Below, one piece after another: positions 1-6,204 of a DNA stretch of 6,204 bases. The notes beneath the pieces are model-generated. The model made no database searches. It was not told the origin of the DNA and saw only the letters and a list, made by a program, of their open reading frames with translations. The position numbers were made by a program, and so were the translations under genes. This DNA comes from Acidobacteriota bacterium (GTDB lineage Bacteria > Acidobacteriota > Thermoanaerobaculia > Multivoradales > JAHEKO01): the NCBI GenBank assembly GCA_029863825.1, contig JAOTUP010000135.1, positions 1 through 6,204 on the forward strand, read 5' to 3'. Each line of letters opens with the position of its first letter. Position 1 is the first letter of the stretch.

Positions 1-7
1 GAGGGAG
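1..7 (+). promoter_or_regulatory. Ribosome binding site of metF
   Basis: The purine-rich GAGGGAG at the very start of the window is a Shine-Dalgarno sequence; its GAGG core ends six bases before the ATG at 11. An in-frame TGA at 8-10 directly precedes the ATG, so metF cannot start further upstream. That TGA could also be the stop codon of an upstream gene lying outside the window, which would make metF the second gene of an operon, but this cannot be judged from seven bases. Confidence 0.7.
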
Positions 8-10
8 TGA

Positions 11-964
11 ATGAAAGTCATCGAGCATCTTGACCGTGCGACGAAGCCTCTGATCAGCTTCGAGATAATCCCGCCGCTCAGGGGCGGGAACGTGCAGAAG
101 TTGCTGCTCTTGATAGACGATCTGGTGCGCTACAAGCCGCCGTTTATCGATATCACGAGCCATGCCGCACAAGTGATCTACCAGGAGACGACGGACGGCA
201 TTCGCCGGGTGATCAAGCGAAAGCGTCCCGGAACGCTCGGACTCTGCGCATTGGTGCAGAACAAATATGATGTCGATGCTGTGCCGCACGTCCTCTGTCA
301 GGGCTTCACCTGTGAGGAGACGGAGGATTTCTTGATCGAGATCAAGTACCTCGGCATCGACAACGTCCTGGCGATCAAGGGCGACGACAATGGCTACCAG
401 AAGCCGGTGCGACCGGACCGCAGCATCAACGAGTACGCGATCGATCTCGTCGAGCAGATCGTGCGGATGAACCGGGGCGTGTATCTCGAGAACGAGCAGC
501 TCGTTGATGCCGAGCCGTCGAGTTTCTGCGTTGGCGTCGCAGGATATCCAGAGAAGCACTTCGAAGCTCCAAACAACGAGATCGATGTGCGCTACACGAA
601 GGCAAAGGTCGACGCTGGTGGCGAGTACATCGTCACCCAGATGTTCTTCAATAATGCGCACTATTTCGACTATCTCGCTCGTTGCCGTGCGGCGGGGATC
701 GAAGTGCCGATCATTCCGGGGATCAAGATCCTGACGTCAAAGCGCCAGGTAAAGAGCCTGCCTCGGCTGTTCCACTGTGAGATTCCTGCCGACCTGGCCG
801 ATGAGGTGGAGGCGGCGCCGGCGGAACATGTCTCGGACATCGGCGTCGAGTGGGCGAGACGCCAGACCGAGGAGCTTTTGGCCAAGGGAGTTCCGTCGGT
901 CCATTTCTACGTCATGCAAAGCTCAGAAGCCGTCTGCAAGCTTCTCGACAACATTGATCTCTAG
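11..964 (+). CDS. metF: 5,10-methylenetetrahydrofolate reductase MetF
   Basis: MetF is a cytosolic FAD enzyme that reduces 5,10-methylene-THF to 5-methyl-THF, the methyl donor for methionine synthase. The protein has 317 residues, a little longer than the roughly 296-residue E. coli enzyme, and should fold as a single TIM barrel. Visible family motifs are SFEIIPP (16-22), whose Glu18 matches the catalytic Glu28 of E. coli MetF; the FAD-contacting IKGDD (122-126), with Asp125 at the position of E. coli Asp120; GVAGYPEKH (175-183); TQMFFNNAHYF (209-219), carrying the folate-side Gln210; and PIIPGI (233-238). The wording, with IIPPLRGGN after the first motif and QNKYDVDAVPH in the middle, is closer to the MetF form I know from Bacteroidetes than to the E. 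coli form (inference from memory). The start is fixed by an in-frame stop just upstream and by a Shine-Dalgarno sequence. The metH leader and metH follow on the same strand, which fits the pathway. Confidence 0.95.
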   Translation: MKVIEHLDRATKPLISFEIIPPLRGGNVQKLLLLIDDLVRYKPPFIDITSHAAQVIYQETTDGIRRVIKRKRPGTLGLCALVQNKYDVDAVPHVLCQGFTCEETEDFLIEIKYLGIDNVLAIKGDDNGYQKPVRPDRSINEYAIDLVEQIVRMNRGVYLENEQLVDAEPSSFCVGVAGYPEKHFEAPNNEIDVRYTKAKVDAGGEYIVTQMFFNNAHYFDYLARCRAAGIEVPIIPGIKILTSKRQVKSLPRLFHCEIPADLADEVEAAPAEHVSDIGVEWARRQTEELLAKGVPSVHFYVMQSSEAVCKLLDNIDL

Positions 965-1030
965 CCAGTCTCGTTGGCGGCGCCCGCCGGTCGCCATGCT
1001 CGGCGTTGACTTCCAGTTGCACGCTGAGCT

Positions 1031-1138
1031 AGCCTGGCGGGTGCATTCGGAGCGGTCCGGTCATACCGGACGCGGCAACCTGGGACGGACACCCAAGGTG
1101 CCTACCCGTGAACGACGCGGGGATGTGGTCGCCAGGCG
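1031..1138 (+). promoter_or_regulatory. Candidate SAM-I-clan riboswitch (SAM-I / SAM-IV-like) upstream of metH
   Basis: This leader element probably senses S-adenosylmethionine and controls metH. P1 is an eight-base perfect helix, GCCTGGCG (1032-1039) with CGCCAGGC (1130-1137). P2 contains a seven-base perfect arm, 1055-1061 with 1065-1071, on a CAT triloop, and ends in the conserved GGCAACC (1074-1080), whose ACC can pair with GGT at 1040-1042. P3 is TGGG (1081-1084) with CCCA (1092-1095). It is followed by the conserved AAGGTGCC (1095-1102). P4 is CCCG (1105-1108) with CGGG (1118-1121). The order P1-P2-P3-P4-P1' and the two conserved blocks are those of the SAM-I clan (SAM-I, SAM-IV and the SAM-I/IV variant). 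The classical SAM-I GGTGGAGGGA block and the P2 kink-turn are not evident, so it is closer to SAM-IV or a variant. An intrinsic terminator lies 23 bases downstream. The class was assigned by eye, without a covariance-model search. Confidence 0.72.
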
Positions 1139-1160
1139 GCAATCAATTGTCCGGGCTCTG

Positions 1161-1196
1161 AGACCGCTCCATGCATGCTGGAGCGGTTTCTTGGTG
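1161..1196 (+). terminator. Intrinsic terminator in the metH leader (riboswitch expression platform)
   Basis: ACCGCTCCA (1163-1171) pairs perfectly with TGGAGCGGT (1179-1187) over a seven-base loop. The stem can be lengthened to eleven pairs by G1162-T1188 (wobble) and A1161-T1189. A T-rich tail, TTTCTTGGTGTT, runs from 1187 to 1198. Because it lies after the riboswitch aptamer and before the metH ribosome binding site, it is best read as the OFF-state terminator and not as a plain metF terminator. Two competing pairings could act as antiterminators: GTGGTC (1125-1130) with GACCGC (1162-1167), six pairs with one wobble, or GGCGG (1135-1139) with CCGCT (1164-1168), five pairs with one wobble. 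The second would also break the 3' strand of P1. Which one is used is inference. Confidence 0.78.
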
Positions 1197-1207
1197 TTGG
1201 TCAAACG

Positions 1208-1214
1208 ACGGAGG
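1208..1214 (+). promoter_or_regulatory. Ribosome binding site deciding the metH start
   Basis: ACGGAGG contains the strong Shine-Dalgarno core GGAGG (1210-1214), five bases before the GTG at 1220. No comparable sequence precedes the in-frame ATG at 1175, which sits in the loop of the terminator hairpin. The site is downstream of the terminator, so it is transcribed only on read-through. Confidence 0.8.
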
Positions 1215-1219
1215 CGCGA

Positions 1220-4200
1220 GTGCTGATAAGCGATGGAACAAGCCAGGTACCGGTTCCGGCCTGCTCAGAAGACCGAGAGGCGCGGACGGCTGCCTTGACC
1301 GAGGAGTTGGAAGAGCGAGTGCTGGTGCTCGACGGAGCCACGGGTACGGCACTGCAGGAGGAATCACTGACGCCTGAGGATTTCGGCGGTGTCGACCTCG
1401 AGGGCTGCAACGAGAACCTCTGTCGCACGAGGCCGGATGTCGTGCGCCGCTTGCACCGACGGTACCTCGAGGCCGGCGCCGATATCGTCGAGACCAATTC
1501 CTTCGGCAGCACGCCGTTGGTTCTCGCGGAGTACGGTCTGGGCGATCTCGCGTTCGCACTCAACCGCGACGCCGCCTCGTTGGCGCGAGATGCATGCCGG
1601 GAGTTCGATGACCACGGCCGATTGCGATTCGTCTGCGGCTCGATGGGGCCGACGACCAAGGCGATTTCTGTGACCGGAGGCATCTCCTTCGAGGAGCTGA
1701 TCGAGCATTTTCGCGTGCAGGCGCTGGGCCTCATGGCAGGGGGAGCGGACTACCTACTGCTGGAGACATGCCAGGACACGCGCAATATCAAGGCAGGTTT
1801 GGCGGGGATCGATCGTGCCTTCGATGCCGCTGGGTGGGTCGTGCCGGTGGCGGTATCGGTGACGATTGAGACGACAGGCACGATGTTGGCCGGACAGGAT
1901 GCGGAGGCGCTGGCGATCTCTCTTCTCAACCGGGATCTCCTCTACATCGGTCTCAACTGTGCCACTGGTCCGGAGCTGATGACCGAGCATGTGCGAACGC
2001 TGGCGGAGTTGGCGCGCCGCCCCGTAGCCTGCGTGCCCAACGCGGGACTGCCGGACGAGGACGGCCTCTATCATGAGACGCCGGATCATTTCTGCGACGT
2101 GCTGGGTCGGTTCCTGAACCATGGATGGCTGTCTCTGGTCGGCGGCTGCTGTGGCACGACGACGGCGCATATTCGCGCTCTCGCTGAGCTGGCAAAGGAT
2201 CGACGGCCGCAGGTGCCGAATCATCATCAGAGAAGCCTCTTGTCCGGCATCGACGGGGTCGAGCTGACGCCGGACAACCGGCCGCTTCTGGTTGGTGAAC
2301 GGACCAACGTTCTCGGCTCCAGGAAATTCAAGCGTCTGATCGGAGAGGGAGAGATCGAGCGGGCGGCCGAGGTGGGACGGGCCCAGGTCAAGGGTGGTGC
2401 GCAGGTGCTCGACATCTGCATGCAGGATCCGGATCGCGACGAAGTAGCGGACATGGAGGCCTTTCTCGATCGCTTGGTGCGGATGGTGAAAGTGCCGCTG
2501 ATGCTCGACTCGACGGATGCCGCGGTGATGGAGCGTGCGCTGACCTATTGCCAGGGGAAGTCCGTCCTCAACTCGATCAACCTGGAGGACGGACGGGAGC
2601 GTTTCGAGGCGGTGGTACCGCTGGCCAAGCGCTACGGAGCGGCGCTTATTGTCGGCACCATTGATGAGCAGGGCATGGCGGTCACCGTCGAGAGGAAGCT
2701 GGAGATCGCTCGCCGCAGCTACCGGCTGCTGACCGAGGAGTTCGAGTTCCCGGAAGAAGATATCTGGTGGGATCCTCTGGTGTTTCCGTGCGGCACGGGC
2801 GACGAGACCTATCTGGGCTCTGCGGCTCTCACGATTGGCGGCGTCAAGGCGCTCAAAGCGGAATACCCGTTGACCCGCACGGTGCTCGGGGTCTCCAACG
2901 TCAGCTTCGGCCTGCCGACCGCGGGTCGCGAGGTTCTCAACTCCGTCTTCCTCTATCACGCGACGCAGGCCGGTCTCGATGCGGCGCTGGTCAATACGGA
3001 GCGCCTGGCGCGCTACGCGGAGGTTCCGCCCGAGGAGCGCCGTTTGTGTGACGCGTTGATCTATACCGAGCCGGGGAATAAGGCGACTGGAGACGATGCG
3101 GTGGCCGAGTTCACCGAGTACTTTCGAGGTCGCCAGTCGACGGTCGAGGGACCACCACGCGAGGAATTGCCGCTCGTCGAGCGACTTTCCCGTGCTGTGG
3201 TGGAGGGTTCCAAGGAAGGTCTCGAGGAAGATCTGGTCGAGGCCCTGGCCGACGAAGAGTGGCCGGAGCCGCTGGACATCATCAATGGACCGTTGATGAA
3301 GGGCATGGCCGAAGTAGGGAGGCTGTTCAACGCCAATGAGCTGATCGTGGCAGAGGTCCTGCAGAGCGCGGAAGTCATGAAGGCGGCGGTATCGTTCCTC
3401 GAACCGCATATGGAGAGGAGCGAGACGAGCTCGCGCGGGAAGATTCTTCTCGCGACCGTGAAAGGCGATGTCCACGACATCGGCAAGAATCTGGTGGATA
3501 TCGTACTCTCGAATAACGGCTTCGAAGTGATCAACCTTGGCATTCGGGTGCCGAGCGAGCAGTTGATCCAGGCGGTGCGGGAACACCGGCCGGACATCGT
3601 CGGACTGTCTGGGCTGCTGGTCAAGAGTGCGCAACAGATGGTGTCGACGGCGGAAGACCTGGCGGCAGTGGGTATCGATCTGCCGATGCTCGTCGGCGGT
3701 GCCGCGATCACGAGGCGATGCACGCATCTGAAGATCGCGCCCGCGTACGGGAGCTTTTGCACCTATGCCAGCGACGCGATGCACGGGTTAGGGCTAGTCG
3801 AACGGTTGACGGACGCCGAGAAGCGGTCCGTCCTCGAGCGGGAGATCAGCGAAGTCGCGGCGGGCGACCGTGCCCGAGCCGCACCACAAGTGTCGACGGA
3901 TCCTGAAGCGGTGTCGACGACACGCAGCCGTGCGGTGCGGAGCGATGTCGAGGTGCCGACCCCTCCAGACTTCGAGCGGCACGTCGAGACCCTTGATCTG
4001 GACGATGTGTGGGGCGAGCTCAACCGTCAGATGCTGTTCTCGAAGCACCTGGGTCTGAAAGGTGCGGTGAGTCGCCTCGCCGAGAAGGGTGATGAAAAGT
4101 TGGCTCATCTCGAGGCGTTGATGGACGAGTTGAAGTCGATTGCCCGCGGTGGGGCGATGCAGGCGCGTGCGGTGTGGCGGTTCTTTCGGGCGCGGAGCGA

Positions 4201-4723
4201 GGGCAACCGCGTCACTCTCCTCGATCGTGAGAGCGGAGATCCGGTTGCCGCCTGGGAGCTGCCGCGGCAGAGGGGTGCAGACGGACTCTGCCTGGCCGAC
4301 TATCTTCTCGGCGATGACCACCTGGCGCTGTTTGTGACCTCCGCCGGTGACGGCGTTCGGGAGCTCGTCGAAGGGTGGAAAGAAGAGGGTGAATACCTGA
4401 AGAGCCATGGCTACGCGGCGCTCGCTCTCGAGACGGCAGAAGCTGCGGCGGAGCTGGTACATCGGAGGTTGCGAGAGCTCTGGGGCTTCGCCGATCCGCC
4501 CGAGTCGACACTGCGCGACCGGCTGGCGGCTCGTTATCGTGGCAAGCGGTACAGCTTCGGATATCCCGCGTGCCCGGACCTGGCGGGGCAGCAGCAGCTC
4601 TTCGACGTGCTGAGGCCCGATGAAATCGGCGTCGAGCTCACCGAGGGCGACATGATGTCGCCGGAGGCGAGCGTGTCAGCGATCGTGGTTCATCATCCGG
4701 ACGCGCGGTATTTCGCCGTCTGA
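1220..4723 (+). CDS. metH: Cobalamin-dependent methionine synthase MetH
   Basis: MetH transfers the methyl group of 5-methyl-THF through cob(I)alamin to homocysteine, giving methionine and THF, in the cytosol. From the GTG start it has 1167 residues; E. coli MetH has 1227. The modules are in the usual order. The homocysteine domain (about 33-330) has DGATGT near 38, ETNSFGST, and the zinc cysteines Cys247 (NCATG), Cys310 and Cys311 (GGCCGT). The folate domain (about 353-615) begins at VGERTNVLGS and includes DPLVFPCGTGDE and SNVSFGLPTAGREVLNSVF. The helical B12 cap spans about 650-735 and the B12 Rossmann domain about 741-865, with GDVHDIGKN carrying the lower cobalt ligand His752, then SGLLVKSAQ and LVGGAA. 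A variable linker (about 865-915) precedes the AdoMet reactivation domain (about 915-1167) with RYSFGYPACP (1110-1119). The protein ends soon after ASVS...HHPDARYFAV, without the longer E. coli tail. All key residues appear present. The frame stays open upstream to 1175, but GTG at 1220 is preferred because of GGAGG and the terminator. SAM feedback through the leader is likely. Confidence 0.96.
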   Translation: MLISDGTSQVPVPACSEDREARTAALTEELEERVLVLDGATGTALQEESLTPEDFGGVDLEGCNENLCRTRPDVVRRLHRRYLEAGADIVETNSFGSTPLVLAEYGLGDLAFALNRDAASLARDACREFDDHGRLRFVCGSMGPTTKAISVTGGISFEELIEHFRVQALGLMAGGADYLLLETCQDTRNIKAGLAGIDRAFDAAGWVVPVAVSVTIETTGTMLAGQDAEALAISLLNRDLLYIGLNCATGPELMTEHVRTLAELARRPVACVPNAGLPDEDGLYHETPDHFCDVLGRFLNHGWLSLVGGCCGTTTAHIRALAELAKDRRPQVPNHHQRSLLSGIDGVELTPDNRPLLVGERTNVLGSRKFKRLIGEGEIERAAEVGRAQVKGGAQVLDICMQDPDRDEVADMEAFLDRLVRMVKVPLMLDSTDAAVMERALTYCQGKSVLNSINLEDGRERFEAVVPLAKRYGAALIVGTIDEQGMAVTVERKLEIARRSYRLLTEEFEFPEEDIWWDPLVFPCGTGDETYLGSAALTIGGVKALKAEYPLTRTVLGVSNVSFGLPTAGREVLNSVFLYHATQAGLDAALVNTERLARYAEVPPEERRLCDALIYTEPGNKATGDDAVAEFTEYFRGRQSTVEGPPREELPLVERLSRAVVEGSKEGLEEDLVEALADEEWPEPLDIINGPLMKGMAEVGRLFNANELIVAEVLQSAEVMKAAVSFLEPHMERSETSSRGKILLATVKGDVHDIGKNLVDIVLSNNGFEVINLGIRVPSEQLIQAVREHRPDIVGLSGLLVKSAQQMVSTAEDLAAVGIDLPMLVGGAAITRRCTHLKIAPAYGSFCTYASDAMHGLGLVERLTDAEKRSVLEREISEVAAGDRARAAPQVSTDPEAVSTTRSRAVRSDVEVPTPPDFERHVETLDLDDVWGELNRQMLFSKHLGLKGAVSRLAEKGDEKLAHLEALMDELKSIARGGAMQARAVWRFFRARSEGNRVTLLDRESGDPVAAWELPRQRGADGLCLADYLLGDDHLALFVTSAGDGVRELVEGWKEEGEYLKSHGYAALALETAEAAAELVHRRLRELWGFADPPESTLRDRLAARYRGKRYSFGYPACPDLAGQQQLFDVLRPDEIGVELTEGDMMSPEASVSAIVVHHPDARYFAV

Positions 4724-4731
4724 GCGCCAGA

Positions 4732-4766
4732 ATCGACTATTCGAGTCGATCGAGATTCTTCTCGAT
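4732..4766. terminator. Inverted repeats at the convergent metH / ABC-F gene ends (possible weak bidirectional terminator)
   Basis: Two adjacent perfect stem-loops straddle the ends of the convergent genes. ATCGACT (4732-4738) pairs with AGTCGAT (4744-4750) over a five-base loop that includes part of the ABC-F stop codon. ATCGAGA (4749-4755) pairs with TCTCGAT (4760-4766) over TTCT, inside the last ABC-F codons. The metH and ABC-F stop codons are only 13 bases apart, so one structure could serve both genes. The stems are only moderately GC-rich and no clear T-run follows on either strand; on the plus strand only a pyrimidine-rich CTCTTCCC follows. The terminator role is therefore uncertain. 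Confidence 0.35.
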
Positions 4767-6204
4767 CTCTTCCCACTCTTTCAGAAGCTCGGCTACTCTC
4801 TGGCTCAACGTCTTTTGCTCCTGCTCGATGCGCCGTACGTCCTCATGCGGCGTGCGGTCGAAGTAGGTCGGGTCGCAGAAGATGTCGTTGATCTCGTGAA
4901 CTCGACCCTCGGTCCGTTCGATTTCTTCAGTCAACTCGTCGCGCTGCTTCTCGAGACGGCGGATCTTCGCTCTCAATTCCTCGTCGGCACCCTTCGCCGA
5001 TCGACCCTTCGCCTTCTTCTTGTCGCGCCGAGCCTGCCGTAGCGTCGCCTCCGTGTCGAGGTGATCGTCACCGCAGTAGGCGACGTACTCCTCGTACGTG
5101 CCCTCGTAGTCGCGGACAGAGTCGGGCGTGATCTCGATGATCCGCCGCGCGAGTCGAGATACGAACCAACGGTCGTGCGACACGAAAAGAAGCGTACCGT
5201 GATAGGTGCCGAGGGCGTCGACGAGCGCTTCGATGGCTTCCAGATCGAGGTGATTGGTCGGCTCGTCGAGAACCAGCACGTTCGGTTTCTCGACCGCTAA
5301 ACGCGCGAACATGAGCCGGGCGCCTTCGCCACCCGAGAGGCTTCCGAGCCGCTTTTCCACGTCATCGCCCGAGAACAGAACCCGAGCCAGATGGCTGCGG
5401 ACGAAGCCAATGGGCTCACCCGGGCAGATTTCCCACAGCCACGCCTCGGCGCTCTGGGACTCCGGAACGAGAAGCTCTTTGTGATCCTGGGCGAAGTAGC
5501 CGGGGTGAGTCTCGTAGCCCCACTCGACGGTTCCGTCGTCGGCCTGCACGTCGCCCACGGCGATCTTGAGCAGCGTCGATTTGCCAATTCCGTTGGGGCC
5601 GATGATGGCGATCCGGTCACTGCGCCGGACGGTGAGAGAAACATCTCGCAGGACGTGGTTCTCACCGTAGGATTTGGCGATGTTCTCGAGTTCGAGCACG
5701 GTGCGGCCGCTGGGGCGACGCTGTTCGAAATGGAAGGACGGGTAGCGGCGTGAAGACTGGGGAAGCGAATCGATGACGATGCGCTCCAGCTGCTTCTGCT
5801 TGCTCTTGGCTTGACGCGCCTTCGTGGCCTTGGCGCGAAAACGCTCGACGAACGCCTTGTGATGGGCGATCTCTCGCTCACGCTTGTCTATCTCCTTTTC
5901 TTTGCGCTCTCGCTCGGCGGCCTTCTGGCTGGTGAACGCGGTGTATCCGCCGTGGTAGAGGGTCACAGTTTCGTAGTCGACATCGAGGATATGTGTGCAC
6001 ACGTTGTCGAGGAAACGATGATCGTGCGAGACGACGACGACGATACCGGCGAACTCCTGCAGGAACTTCTCGAGCCAGCGGATCGACAGAATGTCGAGAT
6101 GGTTCGTCGGCTCGTCGAGAAGCAGGGCCTCGGGATCCGCCGCGAGTGTCTGCGCCAGCAGGACGCGCAGCTTGAAGCCCCCGGAGAGCGTCGACAGCGG
6201 CTGC
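4737..6204 (-). CDS. ABC-F family ATP-binding protein, YbiT-like with C-terminal coiled coil (partial, 5' end outside window)
   Basis: ABC-F proteins are soluble twin-ATPase proteins without membrane segments that typically bind the ribosomal E site and act on translation; some members protect ribosomes from antibiotics. The 488 codons in the window run from the end of the first ATPase domain to the TAG stop. Domain 1 shows the signature LSGGFK (6188-6171), Walker B LLLDEPTNHLD (6125-6093) and the H-loop SHDHRF. A charged, helical interdomain linker, rich in Lys, Arg and Glu, spans in-window residues 87-142; in this family it contacts P-site tRNA. Domain 2 (about 168-367) has Walker A GPNGIGKST (5600-5574), Q-loop YFAQDH, signature LSGGEGAR, Walker B LVLDEPTNHLD and SHDRWF. 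A Lys-rich hinge leads into a C-terminal coiled coil (about 405-488). The wording of domain 2, for example GYFAQDH, FSGDDVEK and RIIEITPDSV, is closest to E. coli YbiT, which as I recall lacks such a tail. A GTG at 6002 is not the start, because the frame continues with conserved domain 1 motifs to the edge. Role in translation is inferred from family; no resistance function can be claimed. Confidence 0.93.
   Translation of the reverse strand, partial: QPLSTLSGGFKLRVLLAQTLAADPEALLLDEPTNHLDILSIRWLEKFLQEFAGIVVVVSHDHRFLDNVCTHILDVDYETVTLYHGGYTAFTSQKAAERERKEKEIDKREREIAHHKAFVERFRAKATKARQAKSKQKQLERIVIDSLPQSSRRYPSFHFEQRRPSGRTVLELENIAKSYGENHVLRDVSLTVRRSDRIAIIGPNGIGKSTLLKIAVGDVQADDGTVEWGYETHPGYFAQDHKELLVPESQSAEAWLWEICPGEPIGFVRSHLARVLFSGDDVEKRLGSLSGGEGARLMFARLAVEKPNVLVLDEPTNHLDLEAIEALVDALGTYHGTLLFVSHDRWFVSRLARRIIEITPDSVRDYEGTYEEYVAYCGDDHLDTEATLRQARRDKKKAKGRSAKGADEELRAKIRRLEKQRDELTEEIERTEGRVHEINDIFCDPTYFDRTPHEDVRRIEQEQKTLSQRVAELLKEWEEIEKNLDRLE

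Noticed and set aside
976..988. GC-rich hairpin GGCGG-CGC-CCGCC just after metF, considered as a metF terminator
   Set aside because: Only five base pairs with a three-base loop, and no T-run follows. In GC-rich DNA such short inverted repeats are frequent.
1006..1035. Possible sigma-70 promoter: TTGACT (1006-1011), 18-base spacer, TAGCCT (1030-1035)
   Set aside because: The -10 box is weak, and a transcript starting near 1042 would lack the 5' strand of riboswitch P1 (1032-1039). The two readings conflict, and the perfect P1 helix is the stronger signal.
1021..1140. Cobalamin or S-adenosylhomocysteine riboswitch upstream of metH
   Set aside because: Neither the B12 box nor the SAH riboswitch GAGGRGCGCTGC block is visible, whereas the GGCAACC and AAGGTGCC blocks fit the SAM-I clan.
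1754..3784. Long open frame of 676 codons on the minus strand, opposite metH
   Set aside because: It lies entirely within metH, whose protein matches a known family over its full length. Its product is rich in Arg, His and Gln with no recognisable motif, as expected for an antisense shadow in GC-rich DNA.
4737..6002. ABC-F gene starting at GTG 6002 as a complete short protein
   Set aside because: Upstream codons in the same frame, to the window edge, encode a conserved H-loop, Walker B and ABC signature, so the gene is longer and is cut by the window end.

Overview
The window holds a methionine and one-carbon locus followed by a convergent ABC-F gene, in a GC-rich bacterial genome. The organism cannot be named from sequence alone. 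Long, dense, GC-rich genes, a MetF resembling the Bacteroidetes-type form, a MetH with a short C-terminus, and a SAM-type riboswitch with an intrinsic terminator would suit Acidobacteriota or another GC-rich Gram-negative environmental phylum. That placement is only a guess. No mobile element, CRISPR array, rRNA or tRNA was seen.

Layout. Bases 11-964 (+) are metF, 5,10-methylenetetrahydrofolate reductase, complete, with a Shine-Dalgarno sequence at the window edge. Bases 965-1219 have no gene but carry a regulatory leader: a SAM-I-clan riboswitch candidate (about 1031-1138) followed by a strong intrinsic terminator (1161-1196) and a clear ribosome binding site. Bases 1220-4723 (+) are metH, cobalamin-dependent methionine synthase, with all its modules: homocysteine, folate, B12 cap, B12 and AdoMet reactivation. 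Its reading frame is open back to an ATG at 1175, but that ATG lies in the loop of the terminator. The GTG at 1220, five bases after GGAGG, is the better start. Bases 4737-6204 (-) are the 3' part of an ABC-F ATPase gene converging on metH. Its first ~170 or so codons lie beyond the right edge.

How the parts work together. MetF makes 5-methyltetrahydrofolate, and MetH uses it to methylate homocysteine to methionine, the precursor of SAM. The leader between the two genes can therefore be read as end-product feedback: high SAM would favour the terminator and stop transcription before metH. The ABC-F protein is a soluble, ribosome-associated type of ATPase with no evident link to methionine metabolism.

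The point most worth follow-up is the metH leader. It has the conserved GGCAACC and AAGGTGCC blocks and the P1-P4 architecture of the SAM-I clan, but lacks the classical SAM-I GGTGGAGGGA block and has a very compact P2 arm.
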